Source of the DNA: Lineus longissimus
Lineage: Eukaryota > Nemertea > Pilidiophora > Heteronemertea > Lineidae
Assembly: GCF_910592395.1 (NCBI RefSeq)
Contig: NC_088311.1
Coordinates: 14,388,501-14,452,500, forward strand
DNA: 64,000 bases
Reading direction: 5' to 3'
Positions 1 through 10,903 of the stretch are shown piece after piece; position 1 is the first letter of the stretch; each line of letters starts with the position of its first letter. The position numbers and the translations under genes were made by a program. The notes beneath the pieces were generated by a model. That model did no database searches and was not told the DNA's origin. It worked only from the letters and a program-made list of their open reading frames with translations.

Positions 1-65
1 AAACATTATTAATTCTAGTAACAATTAATCATAAAAAATCGCCTTACGCAGCTCTAATTAACATA

Positions 66-1014
66 AGACATGTACAAGGAGGATACCGCCGTGACGTCAT
101 ATCACGTGATCACGACCCATATTACTGATCGCTATGGCCAATCAGAATCAGTCTACTGACAGCACCAGCACTGAACACATCTCCACGTCTCACTGTCTGG
201 TGCGCTCCTGTACACAAAAACACCGATAGACATGAAATATTGCTATACCTAGTATGGATTCTTCCTGTGTAAAATAAAATTTACAGAGCAGATTAACTTC
301 CACGAATAAAAAAGACGTTTGCTGGGCCAAAGTGCGGAAATAATGTCTCCGCTAAAATACACTACGAAATACACTAGGCAATGCACTACGCGATACACGG
401 TAGAGATGCAGTTGAGTTTGTTATTGTTTTGACTTAGAAGCCCGCCCATATCATGATATATTCATGTATTCATGAAGTATGAACTCATTTCTGTCCCATA
501 CAGTCAATTTCTCCTTAAATCATCACCGAAACGGCGATATCCGCAGGAAGATTTCGTTCTAGTGTCCGAAAATGCATGATCTTACAGGGGCGCTAACTCG
601 ACAAATAGAGGGGATCTATGGGGATCTATGCGAGTTTTAGGTCCTACAGGTCTCGAACTTGTAAAATCTGTAAACATGCCTCAAAATCCCATTATGATAA
701 TGAAGAGATTGCCCCATATCTGGGAGACTGTTTTGAAACCGTCGCTAATTTTGGAAGATCGGTGCCCGGCTATTTGGTTCTAAAAACCCTATTTTCCCCC
801 ATCAAAACAGCACTTTTCATTATTCAAATGATACTTATTGTCTGAAGACTTATTTCATAGCAGAAAAGTACTAATAACTCTGATTTGATGCGAAAAATCT
901 AACTTTATTTAATGACTTGATTTTCCCTTGGCCGTGGATCGAGTTTGTTTACAATATGCAGCGCCATCTTGGAAAAGCCGTGACGTCACCGCGGTATCCT
1001 CCTTGAGACATGTA
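66..1014. mobile_element. Mutator-like MITE with 9-bp target duplication
   Basis: The element runs 75-1005. Its ends are 25-bp inverted repeats (75-99 and 981-1005) starting CAAGGAGGATACC, with one mismatch. Identical 9-bp flanks AGACATGTA lie at 66-74 and 1006-1014. A 9-bp duplication is typical of Mutator-like elements. No transposase reading frame is present, so it is non-autonomous. The family call rests on duplication length only. Confidence 0.75.
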
Positions 1015-1418
1015 GCACAATATTAGCTTCTGTCTGGTAAGTCACAACATTAAGTTTCAGTACATTCTTCGAGTATTTACAATGACCACTCAAGCGGTGA
1101 CGGAAACAGCTAAACAACAGCCAGCCCGTCTGCTTTGATCAGCATCACGTGACCACCTTGATGACGTCATCTCACGAGAGGCGATGAGGCGCATGGCGGC
1201 TTCGAAGAAAACGTGTACAAAAGAAACGTGAAACATCGGCAATTACGGACGGAATAATTATGTTAACTACCTCATATTTACAACGAACGAACCTAGCAAT
1301 ATGCTCGACGGACTGACATTAAACTTAACACATGGTAACAAGGTAAAACAAAGTTGGAATCTATTTAAATGTCAAAAAATGGTCCAATCAATACTTGCCG
1401 CTTACATCAACAATAACG
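1015..1418. other. intergenic stretch
   Basis: AT-rich sequence between the MITE and the first Polinton A remnant. I see no gene, repeat or RNA structure that I can support. Confidence 0.5.
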
Positions 1419-4322
1419 CTAACATTGTAAAATCCTCACACTATCATGGTACCATGTTTTTTTATCAACCAACGTACTATAGTAGTCGTCAAATGAAATA
1501 CCAGAATCGAACTTAGGATTGGCGTGTTTCCTCATTGCAACGTCGGGGTCTTCCACCAACTCATCATCCTTCCTGTTCCTTATGTTTTCACAGGTTTTTC
1601 CATAAAATACGTTGTTCATTAATTTGAAAAAATCTTTCTCAAAGTCTGTTTTGGCCACCATTCTCTGTTTGGTGTTGAAATCGATTTATTTTCCCAACCA
1701 CTTTTTCTGCTTAAAACTTATGACGTTGTGAATGTTTTTCAACACCATTCCTTGCTCAAGGTAAAATTGTAAAATCCTGCAATGCACCATGTAGTTTGTC
1801 TTATTTTTCTGATTCAAGATAAGTTTTTCAACCTTTGGTCTCTTCTTGTCTCCCAACAAATCCTTCTGGTAGTCACTCAATTCCTCATAGGGAATAAATG
1901 ATGATCCCGGACAATACGGAAAATTCAACGATTTAAACTTTATTTCTTCTGGGTATTCCAGGTCAACTTCAAAATAAAAACCTATCGGAGAATTTTCAGA
2001 AATACTCATTATATTCTCTTCTGTTATTTCGGGTATTTCTTCGTAAACTCTGAAATCAGACTCAGGTTACATTTGTATCATTTGTATCATTTGCGTCGAC
2101 ATACAGAAGTTTATTTTGGTCATCAGCTTCGATATATCTAGTTTCCATCACCCCAGAAATTCCACCTCTTATTGCTTTTTCAGCAGAAAAGAATCAACTT
2201 CAGTTAGTAGATTGAGATTGATGCCTATAAATTTCAGGCCCGCTTGCCAAGTGAGACCAGGAGCGGAATAACAATGACAAGGATCGATTTCAAAATAGTT
2301 TAAATTGACATCTCTAAATTTTTCAAAAAGGTCTGCCAAGAGTAACGCATCAGATTTTAGGTACAAATCTATAAATTTTCCATGGTCCCATCGGGGTTTC
2401 CGATCTTTCGTTTTGAAGTGATCCCAAATCTCTTTTGATTTTTTGATACACCTCCGGAGGTTCCATTCCATTTTTCAAATCGTTAAAAGACATATCTTCT
2501 CTGAGTGTTTCTTCGTTGTAACTTTCTTGTGAGGTGTAAAAAGAATATGGTACAGAACCTTTCTTTCTCAGTAATTTGAAGTCTTCGTTGTCTGGATAAA
2601 ACTTCCTTGTGATTTTGAAATCACAATCTACCATTGATTTTGTTATGTTGTCCAAACCGGATTGTAGAAATCAGAAGGAATCTAAAAACCGAAAACAACC
2701 AAACTGAAAAGAAATATAGTCCTCAGCTGATTTGGGAAGGCGATTCAGTCTGTTACGTTTTGCCTTCTTAGTCAATGTTTTTTTAACCAATGTTTTAATG
2801 AAAAGATGAGAGTCATAGTGACTAAGATTGTGGAAGAAAATCGGTACAAAGTTGGCATGTTTTGCTATGAGGTTACAAAAGTTGTGGGCCGCACCTCTAA
2901 ACTTACCACTGTAATGATCATGATCCCTAACTAATTTTCATTATTCTTATTATCTTTGCCACAATAATAGCAGTTTCGGTTTTTCTTATCCAACTCAAAC
3001 TTTTCCTGTTCTTTGCTAGTCAATTCCATTTCTACTTCTGTATTTAAAAGTTTACCAAATTCATCTTCCTTCTGCATTAACCATTCACAAAACCAATCAA
3101 CCAGATCCTCTCCGCAGTATGAAAAATATGCGTTTTCAAAAAGTTCTGGATAATCTGAACTAATATAACATCCCACAGCAGAGGCTTTTTGGATTTTTAA
3201 TGGTTTGTTTTTTTCTGATCCCTCATCGGTAACTTTTACGAGAATTCCCTCAGAATCTTTTAAGTGTCTGCCGTCGGCATCACTAACGTGCATTTCATGC
3301 GTTACATTATCACCAGTTGCTTCGAAATCGGCGTACACCACGAAATGAATCCTATTTTTAAATGAGTGGTTTTTTAATTTTTGGTTCGCTGATGCGCTTC
3401 CCTTCTTTGGCATTTTGACTTCGCAATAATCTTGTAACCCACATTTCTTTTTGTGATTAACTAGAGTTGCTTCTAGCTCGAAAGCATCCTTACACCTGCT
3501 ACATAAATATTTTTTATGACTGCTATTATTACCGAAAAACACAGATATATTTTTCAGTAGCATATAATGTTCCTGGTAGTACAAAATATCTATCACGTTT
3601 TCATCCTCAAAATTATCAGATAGATAGAGTGGCTCCAAAGTGTAATCTAACATATTATTTAATTGCTTATTAGCCCCCGCTGGTTTCACCAACTCAAAAA
3701 TATTAATTTTCAAATTATTTTCTCTTTCAATTTTTGGCACATCTTTTTTTTACAAATACTGGAAAATTATTTATTTTTATTTTACCTTCATATATCCAGT
3801 AGGAGTTAGCATGGTGATTAATGGTGATTAATTGGTTCGTAACGTGCTGCTAACAAACTCCACAAAAAAAACTTTTTGAGTGTCAGTCCACTTCCTTTAA
3901 AATATCTCTCTTCGATTTGTAGTGTGATGTAATCCAAACAATTTTGTACTGCAACTTCTGGTTTTGATTTTTTTAAAACAACTTCAAAAGGAGATTGAAT
4001 TCTATTAAATATGTCGGTGTTATTCTTTAAAAAAGAAGCTTTAGAGAAGTTAACTTCAACATTAATACTTATCTTAAAATGATAGCTTTTTAGAAGTGAC
4101 AAAATCTCAACAAATTTCTTTCTCTTTGTAATTCGACAAGTCTGTTACTACTTGTGGATGTCTAAATTGCACAGTTACAAAATCTGAAGACAAATGTTTT
4201 TTTTCCTTTCTTCTAAATTTGTTTACTGTTTCTATTCCTTTAATTTTTCCCATTGACAAAAAATCTTCCTTTTTTTCTGTGAGTTGTGAAGTATTAATAG
4301 AGCTGTTAGTAGTTTCTTCCAC
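1419..4322 (-). pseudogene. polB: protein-primed DNA polymerase B, decayed (Polinton A)
   Basis: Broken reading frames on the minus strand match the intact polymerase at 43476-47330 in order. Visible pieces are the start of the exonuclease domain with YADFEAT (about 3330), the CYYCGKD zinc-binding segment (about 2970), the YLKSDALLLADLFEKFRD exonuclease III region (about 2330), VDLEYP (about 1950) and the KLMNNVFYGKTCEN palm motif (about 1600). The last fragment jumps from the finger region directly to a segment near the C-terminus, so the catalytic YTDS-type palm motif is deleted. A further deletion removes a piece near 3870. At least six breaks separate the fragments. The protein would have copied the element's DNA from a protein primer; this copy cannot. 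Confidence 0.88.
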
Positions 4323-4634
4323 TGGAAATTCGTTCTTAATTTGGGGAAGTTCGTTCTGAATTTGGGGAAGTTTGTTTGCTGGAGTGCCAACACGAAGTGT
4401 AGCTAAGCTCGCCCCCGCTGGTGTTACTGTTCTATTTAATTCCTCTGATATTCTTTTGTGTTATTTTTATGTTTTTCAGATTTTAGATGGTGGTTGTAGT
4501 TTTTCTTTGAAAATTCAGAAAGACAATCTCGACAAAATTATTTTTAGGTTGTTACTTTATTTGTTGCATTTAAGATTTTTTTTTCTTAAATTGTTAAAAA
4601 CTTGATAATTCGTCTATTTAAAAAAGTACTATAA

Positions 4635-5005
4635 ATGAAGGGTAAAATAAGTGAAAATAAAGAGGTCGAAAATGTCGAAAATCTATCAAAATTTCTTGAG
4701 GATTCGAACTCAAATTTCAAACCTAAAACACTAAAAAATTATGGCAAACTCGAAGACTTAGAAATTGGTGAAAAATACAAAAAAAAGATATTTGTAAAGT
4801 ACAAAGTAAGTTTGGTGAAAGACTGGAAATTACTCTAGTGTTTTCGAAATTAGGCAGTATTTATGAAATAACAACGAATCTACCAGAACGTTACAACAAG
4901 ATGACGGAATCCCAGAGGAAAATCTTGAAGGGAAATCCTGATATTTACTTTGTTTACAAAGGGGAAAATAAAAACCAACATCATGAAATCTCATTTGCTC
5001 AATAA
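4635..5005 (+). pseudogene. small conserved Polinton protein, frameshifted; possible ssDNA-binding type
   Basis: An ATG in a TATAAATG context opens a 67-codon frame that breaks near 4805 and continues in another frame to a stop at 5003-5005, giving about 120 residues in two frames. The first part ends in a KNYGKLEDLEIGEKY segment; the second begins KFGERLEITL. A short beta-rich pattern of this type (IGEKY, then a K-x-G-E-R-L segment) recurs in mobile-element proteins and could be an OB-fold nucleic-acid binder, but that is a guess. The gene lies between polymerase and penton-like genes. I do not see a homologue in Polinton B or C. Confidence 0.5.
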
Positions 5006-5177
5006 ATCTAAAATTCTTAAAATTAAAAAAATTCTTAAAATTAAAAAAAATTAGAAATTAAAAAAATTAAAATCTCTAAACTTAAAAAAACTTAAAAAAC
5101 AGCGGAGCGCTCGCTTCTTTAGGAGCTCTCCCGAAAAATGAAAAAACTTAAAATTCCATTTAAGGACTGATCTCATC

Positions 5178-5232
5178 AGACTTCGTCCATAACAACAAAG
5201 TTGTGCTTCACCACAAGAGTTTAACTCTATTC
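5178..5232 (-). repeat. chain of mini-hairpins, ancestral-like palindrome site
   Basis: Read on the minus strand, the 3' end of the penton-like pseudogene contains GAGT-TAA-ACTC, then two further small hairpins (TTGTG...CACAA and ACAAC-TTT-GTTGT) and GGAC-GAA-GTCT. The homologous point in Polinton B (48281-48311) has GAGTTAAACTC joined almost directly to GGACGAAGTCT. This makes A's locus a candidate ancestral form of the palindromic repeat amplified in Polinton B. Confidence 0.6.
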
Positions 5233-5934
5233 TTAATTCTAAAGAAACCTATGTTCCTCTGAAATTAATTAGTATACCATTCTCATCAGTGATTTCTAGT
5301 TTTATGTGATTCGTACACTTATTTACCATTTTCTTACAATTTGGTTCGTATCTTGCATCTTTATCTGGTCACCGTCTTCCACAGGTACAATGCAGAAAAT
5401 CGCCGATGGTTTATTGTTTAAGAGTGTCTTACTTTTGTCAACCAAATTAGCTTGTAGGAACAGATATTTCCTGTAAAAATTAAGTGGTTTGATGGAGTAG
5501 TAGTTTCCTTTCTTGGTGAATTTAGTTTGTTTAAAGCCAAACAATTCGTTTACTATTGTAAAATATTCATCCCCAAGATAGGAATCTTTCAGCATAAACA
5601 ACTTGTCCTCAGTAAGTTCAATAATAAGGTAATTGTTATTGTCACAGCTGATGTTAACATGTCCTGAAAGATTTTTGATGTGCTCATTGATGAAGGAGCA
5701 AAGTTCGGATAAACTGAAATGACCATCAAAAGGGACATAGAAAGAGTTGGATGGTTGTCTTGAGTCATTTTTCATTTTTACCAATTCGGTAATACCCGGA
5801 ACGTTATCACCAGTCCACCATGAATTGTAAAAGGTTATCGATTTCAAAGTAATATATTTTATGTCTAATTGGTCTGTTAAGTAGTACTCAAATTTGGCTT
5901 CTTCACAATATCGTTCATTTATTATGAAGTCCAT
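5215..5934 (-). pseudogene. penton-like minor capsid protein (Polinton A)
   Basis: A 203-codon frame starts at 5934 (MDFIINE) and closely matches the gene at 47387-48315. Shared segments are SITFYNSWWTGD, CDNNNY, FGFKQTKFTKKG and NFYRKYLFLQANLVDK. A single-base shift near 5345 ends it at 5323, but homology continues in another frame to about 5215, including an ITDENG...LINFRG segment that marks the C-terminal strand of this family. The product is probably a structural protein of the virion vertex, assigned by its place in Polinton genomes and not by a catalytic motif. The start is preceded by an AATTAGATAGAAATGG context like that of other genes in this family. Confidence 0.75.
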
Positions 5935-5986
5935 TTCTATCTAATTAAACTTAATTATTCGTGTATCTTAAAAAAAAATATTATAA

Positions 5987-6184
5987 ATGGAGGGTGAAAT
6001 AAGTGAAAAAGATCTAAACGACTATTTGAACAGAAATTTCTCAATTGATGATAGAATCCAAACAATCGTGTTAAACAACTATTTGAACAGATATTTCTCA
6101 GCTGAGGATATATTCCACGCATCCGTGATAACCGATAATTTGGACAAATATTTTAACATGGGGTGTCAACTCTCGCTGGATTAA
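5987..6184 (+). CDS. 65-aa hypothetical with internal LN-YF repeats (Polinton A)
   Basis: A short frame begins in a TTATAAATGGAGG context. The protein has three imperfect repeats built on an LNRNFS / LNRYFS / LDKYFN pattern about 25 residues apart. It lies directly before the remnant of the 219-aa membrane protein and may be a fused or truncated N-terminus of it. No function is recognised. It could be a chance frame, but the repeated pattern argues that it was once coding. Confidence 0.4.
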   Translation: MEGEISEKDLNDYLNRNFSIDDRIQTIVLNNYLNRYFSAEDIFHASVITDNLDKYFNMGCQLSLD

Positions 6185-6187
6185 TCA

Positions 6188-6357
6188 TTAATCATAAAAG
6201 AAAAGGAGAAATATATTTCTTTGAAAAATGCCATCAGAAAAAAACAAAGAGATACTCCTTTAGATACTATTGATGTTGAAACCTTAAAACAATCTTTATT
6301 AGAGCAGGGGAAAACAATTGCCAAAACAGGAATGTTGGAAAAAATCAAGTCACAGTA
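6188..6357 (+). pseudogene. C-terminal remnant of the 219-aa membrane/coiled-coil protein (Polinton A)
   Basis: An open stretch without a start codon reads KEKEKYIS..KNAIRKKQR and ends MLEKIKSQ, matching the C-terminal third of the gene at 42538-43197. The hydrophobic N-terminal part is missing. Function unknown; it marks the former position of this gene in Polinton A. Confidence 0.75.
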
Positions 6358-6364
6358 ATTTATG

Positions 6365-6425
6365 TTTACAGTTATTATTCACCAGTAATCCCTTCAGTAA
6401 TACCTTCGGCTCCTTTAGAAGCCAG
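6365..6425. repeat. 65-bp dispersed repeat, copy 1
   Basis: This segment recurs inverted at about 7309-7380 with only a few differences. It carries GGCTCCTTTAGAAGCC, an imperfect hairpin. It lies in the gap between two pseudogenes, whereas the second copy lies inside a gene. Confidence 0.7.
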
Positions 6426-6479
6426 CGCACCTCCCTATTTCGCTTAAATAAATGATTTACTATCCGCTGGCGACAAAAC

Positions 6480-7890
6480 ACAGGAAGACTATTGATAATA
6501 TGACTTTTTTAATTTTGCGGTTTATGTTAGTGATGACGAGTTTTTCAAGATAAAAGAAAGTAATGTATATAACTCCGGGATTTTTACGTTTCAAAAATAG
6601 ATCAGATTGTTTGCGACTGGAAAAAAAACCATTGTCGTTTTACCAGAATCAATTTAACATGGCAGTGTGGTTTGCAACAACCGGCTGTGGGGTTTCGGTT
6701 AATCAACACTTGAATCACAAAATTCCAATGATTAGATAGTTTTATAGATTCCACACATATTACCAGATTTGTAAAATCTTACAGATACCTAGCCCGGGAG
6801 AAATAAATTTTAACGAAACAAATAATGGTATTAACCGCGGAAAGCTGGGAGAGTTGCTGAGCGAGTTTGGTTTAAAAGACGAGTATGATTTTTTCGGTTT
6901 TTGACGGATGGACTTCCTGGAGTGTTCCAGACTATAATCCCAACATCACAGATCCTGGTTACTTCATAAATGACTCAAAAATATTTTTTTCCTGATGCAG
7001 GTTCACGAAAATACAATGCCCCCAAATGTTACTGTAGATTGGGATGCTGGAATGGCTACCTTCAAATATTCAGATAATTTCATCAAGTGGCATGTTAATC
7101 AACATAAAAATGTTTTTGACGTTATCAAACAGAACCACTGTCAAACATATAAAAAATTAATGATTTTTAAGTCATCTGGTTTCTCAAACCCCGGTATCAA
7201 GCGACTTAATGATTCTGTCCGAACATATGTTTACTGCATACCAGGGGCCCAAGCACTCACCAGAATTCCGATTACGGGAGCAACAGGAACTGAATCTGAT
7301 GCCCTGTCGCAGGTGCGCTGGCTTCGAAAGGAGCCGAAGGTATTACTAAAGGGATTACTGGTGAATAATAATTGTAAACATAATTGTAGACTCAATCAAT
7401 AAACACACCGACAATCCTACCTCAATTCAACGGTATCAAAAATCAATTGCCGAAACCCACACCAGATTGGATTATGTAATCGCTCCGGGTTTATACATCG
7501 TTGGGTCCAACATGGTCTTAAAAATTGGGAACATCATGAATTACAACAATGATATTTTGATAGCACCGCAAAAAATGACTATTAGGAAAAATGACATCAA
7601 CCGCAAAAAGAATACTGTACCTCCTTTAATGAAAGGTCCGCCCGTAAAGACTTACAAATTGAAAGCGCACGGAGTGTCGCGAAGCATGGTGGATAAAAAC
7701 ACACCTGAGGAACACAAAGTGAAGTGAAGCTCGCCCCCACTGGAGGAGGAAGTGGCGCGGGAAAAAACATTAAGTAGGGGGATAAAAAAAGATAGTTTTG
7801 TAGATGATCCCAGCAGGAGCTCCACCGATCATGAAAACACTAAATTTGTTTTAGTCGCTGCGGCCAGCTGAGTTGTCTGTTTAATTTGGT
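6480..7890 (+). pseudogene. tail-anchored 489-aa-family protein (Polinton A)
   Basis: Broken frames match the protein at 52689-54158. Pieces in order are TPGFLRFKNRSDCLRLEK, the hallmark QFNMAVWFATTGCGVS (about 6650), NETNNGINRGKLGELLSEFG (about 6820), MQVHENTMPPN (6995), RLNDSVRTYVYCIPGAQALT (about 7200) and RLDYVIAPGLYIVGSNMVL (7467). A hydrophobic tail is readable near 7840-7880 and contains a stop. Several stops and shifts, plus an insertion of a short repeat at 7305-7390, show that it is dead. The family is conserved in all three Polintons here, which argues for a virion or membrane role. I recognise no enzyme motif. Confidence 0.8.
7305..7390. repeat. 65-bp dispersed repeat, copy 2, inside a gene
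   Basis: Inverted copy of 6365-6425, starting GGTGCGCTGGCTTC. It interrupts the tail-anchored protein pseudogene between segments that are contiguous in Polinton B. This is a second short mobile repeat family, different from the one in Polinton B. Confidence 0.7.
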
Positions 7891-7959
7891 ATTTTAACTA
7901 ATCTAAATGGCTGAGTTTGAAGGTGATCCTCCCGAAGGTAATACCGAAGATCAGGTCGG

Positions 7960-9547
7960 GTCGAACTCGAAAACCCAGGTGCACTCTCAATATCGAGTGT
8001 AAGGTACCAAGATGCAATTCGTGAAAAATACTCGGAAAAGCAAGTGTACTCGCTTTCTCGAGTGTTATATCCCGTGAGTCACTGCGCCGATCGCACTTGA
8101 TATACCAGGTATACTCGCGTTATCGAGTTGTTATTAAAGAACACCTGCGGTGCTGATCGTGCACTCGACTGATCGAGTTTGGAAAACCTTGCGAATTCGA
8201 GTATTTTATCCCACCATGCTTTGCAAGAGATAGTTACTTCCGCTCGATTCTCTTAGCAGACGACAATGGCGTGCCAACACGAACAGTGACTGGGGCCTGA
8301 TGAGACGTTTTTAAGTTTCCGTTTCGAGTGTTTTTAATGCCTCAAACGTCTCAGGAGTTTGTTTTTTTTCAAAGACAACTTTTGAACAACAATGTGTAAC
8401 TTAATCTATTCATTTACTTGTATCATATATCTATACAGGATAAGTTATATTGTTAACCTGCTCCTCACCGGACTTCATCTCATTCAGTATCAACCAGTCA
8501 TTACCGACTGCCCATTGTCTCGGCACCTGAAAGAAATAAACAACTGACTGAGACTCGAACCCGAAAATGCCTGAACAAACATTTATTTATGTACCGGTAT
8601 GACACCATTTATTTTCTGATGATTGCATGTGAAACACAGACTTAATTTTCAGCCTGCGAGTAATTCTATGTGACATATTGGAAACGTACTTTACTTCATG
8701 TTCTTGATGGATAAATTATACGTTTTACACAAGTTGACATCGTGATTCGAGAATCATCAAAGGAATAGTCAATTATGGTGCCGAAAAAATGCACAGGGAA
8801 TGCACGTCAGTGCATAATGCATTATCACATCTCTGATGTGCGGTCTAGCTGACTAGAATTGAGATGTCGTTGACGGACCAGTTGGTTTCTGGCAGTTTCC
8901 AGCTCGAGAGGAGTTAAATTTCCCGACTGTGAAGCACTTAAACACCATTGTTCATGTAAAGCATTGTGACAAAACTGTTTAAAATGTCCACTCTGACTTC
9001 TTTTCATCATAATCACATGACAAATACTTCAAGAATCATGAAAGGAATAGTCAATTATGGTGCCGACAAAATGCACAGGGAATGCACGTCAGTGCATAAT
9101 GCATTATCACATGTCCTTTGATGTCCGAATACGGTGCAAAAACAAACCACGTATCAAAATCTTCAACAAAGCCCACTCAAAACACTTTGTCCTTCTACTT
9201 TATACACACACAATGATTCGTATGCTAATAGACAACTTATTTGATATACTTTGTAGCCGTAAAAACTCCTAAATATGGCGAAAAAACACGTTCTTCAAAG
9301 CAAAATATCTCTAGATTCCCACCGTCAATCCGAAATTCCCACGATCAAAATTTCGCGTTCTGTATCTTCTTTGCGCAGGTGGAAGAACGTCATCGGGGAG
9401 TAAACCAATGGAAAGGGGGCTCACAAAGAAGATTCGGCGGCAAAAACTTGCAAACCCAAGTGCAAATAATGAAACTGCGCATGCGCGAACTCGGAAAGTC
9501 GAGTTTAGATGGCGCCACCGCACAAAACCTGGGTTCTCGAGTTCGAC
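7960..9547. mobile_element. 1.6-kb DNA transposon with 21-bp inverted termini
   Basis: Inverted ends GTCGAACTCGAAAACCCAGGT (7960-7980) and its complement (9527-9547) differ at one base. The element splits a Polinton A gene whose halves lie on either side. The interior is rich in short CTCGA/TCGAG motifs. I see no clear transposase. No convincing target duplication was found. Confidence 0.7.
8750..9113. repeat. direct repeat of about 82 bp inside the 7960-9547 transposon
   Basis: Copies at 8750-8832 and 9032-9113 share AATAGTCAATTATGGTGCCG and continue through TGCACGTCAGTGCATAATGC. The latter contains a short palindrome (TGCAC...GTGCA). They are internal to the transposon and 282 bp apart. 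Confidence 0.75.
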
Positions 9548-10453
9548 ATGGGGACTATGACGATGTTATTGATTCTTTATTTAACTATGTTGACGATGAT
9601 GATATAGAATTCATAACAAGTGTTGTATCATATAAACCGTTACCTATGGAGACAAACTTTTCAAATCCAACATCAACAAGAAAATTTAGTAGACGTGCAA
9701 ACGAAAAAGATGGTAGGGATGCTTTAGATGGAACAAAGTGGACTTACACAGATGCTGGTATACGTGAACTTTTGAAATTGAAACCAGAATATAGTGAATT
9801 TTCCAAATCAAATGTTTGTAGAACATGAAGGAAAACCTATCGTTCTAACCAAGCAAAATGGAAAATTTAGTTCGCCTTCTGTCATCAAAAAAGTCTATAA
9901 AATGATCTAGACAAACTCCTAAACACCCCAGATGAAGAAATAGAAATGCAACCCCAACCGGCTGAGTCATCCACATCAACAAATTATAACATGCTGGAAA
10001 CAAACATTGCGGAGGCCATTTTTATAGAGAATAATGTTGATAAACCCGGCAAAACGCTTGATAAGATAATTGATGCAACTGATGAAGAATTGAAAAAATT
10101 TGGGTTTAGTGAAAATGCAATGAGGGAAGTCAGAGCGTTAAAAAAGGCGGGGATGGTTAAGCGGTTGTGAAAATGGAGAAAGATATTCAGATTGAAGACC
10201 TTAAAAACGAGTTTAAAAAAACCACAAATATAATGGAAAACTTAAAAAGAGAATATCAAAAAGGTTGGGATGATGATGCAGAAAAAACACTAACATTAGA
10301 AGAAGGCCTTGAACCAGTTAAAGATGATCTGATTAATGAAAAAGGAGAGCGGATTCAAGAAAAAAATAAGATTGATAAACTCAAAAATGAAATACGTGTA
10401 GTTAAAATAGAAGAGTTATAATAGACAATGAGAGAAAATCACAAACCCAAAGA

Positions 10454-10903
10454 ATGAAACGTTTGGTTACAGATGTTTTGAAAAAACCAGACTCAAATAT
10501 CAGTCTGAAAGATAGATTAAAATTACTCTTCAAATTGGAAGGACTAACTATTGGAGCAGTTGTAACTGCGATAACAATGTTTTTCACAACCTTAGGTCTT
10601 TCTATCAGTAATTCTTTGAGAAAACCTCCCGGACCAACTCCTCCTAAACCCCCAAAACCAGATATCCAAGATCGGGTAAAAAATGGATTAAAGAAATTTG
10701 CTAATTGGTTAAAAGAATTAGCGAAGAAATCGGCTGCAGCTCTGCCAGGAATAATAGGTTCCATCGTGTCATTCATTCTGAAATCAGTTGGGGCAGTTGT
10801 TGGGTTTCTAGCGGAGAATCAGATAATTTTATTGCTCGTTGTTGTGAGTTCAATAATCTATGGAGTAAAAACGTTTAGGGGAAGAAAAAATCTTACTGAA
10901 TAA
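10454..10903 (+). CDS. amphipathic membrane protein, 206-aa family (Polinton A)
   Basis: The frame is intact for 149 residues. It has a basic start (VLKKPDSN..LKDRLKLLF), a first membrane segment (about 35-57), a Pro/Lys-rich spacer, and a C-terminal amphipathic plus hydrophobic region with KELAKKSAAALPGIIGSIVS and a final membrane helix. This AALPGIIGSIVS signature also occurs at 51156-51776 and 57393-57851 and, from memory, is common in invertebrate Polintons. A membrane-active virion protein is plausible but unproven. Its stop overlaps the next start as TAAATG. An upstream coiled coil present in Polinton B is out of frame here. Confidence 0.65.
   Translation: MKRLVTDVLKKPDSNISLKDRLKLLFKLEGLTIGAVVTAITMFFTTLGLSISNSLRKPPGPTPPKPPKPDIQDRVKNGLKKFANWLKELAKKSAAALPGIIGSIVSFILKSVGAVVGFLAENQIILLLVVVSSIIYGVKTFRGRKNLTE

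Larger units (their letters stand above)
7907..10421 (+). pseudogene. acidic coiled-coil protein, 285-aa family (Polinton A), split by a transposon
   Basis: The frame opens at 7907 with MAEFEGD, is cut at 7960 by a 1.6-kb DNA transposon and resumes at 9548 (GDYDDVIDSLFNYVDDDD). Further pieces at 9946-10170 read IDATDEELKKFGFSENAMREVRAL and match the end of the gene at 51821-52678. A charged coiled-coil tail follows to 10421. The family has an acidic N-terminus and a small helical C-terminal module; its partner is probably the amphipathic membrane protein encoded just downstream. Multiple shifts show decay. Confidence 0.7.

Noticed and set aside
618-845. 75-codon frame in the MITE
   Set aside because: No similarity to a transposase or other family, and it lies wholly inside a non-autonomous element.
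9241-9547. N-terminal half of a 195-codon plus-strand frame
   Set aside because: It lies inside the inserted DNA transposon; only the part after 9548 matches a Polinton gene.
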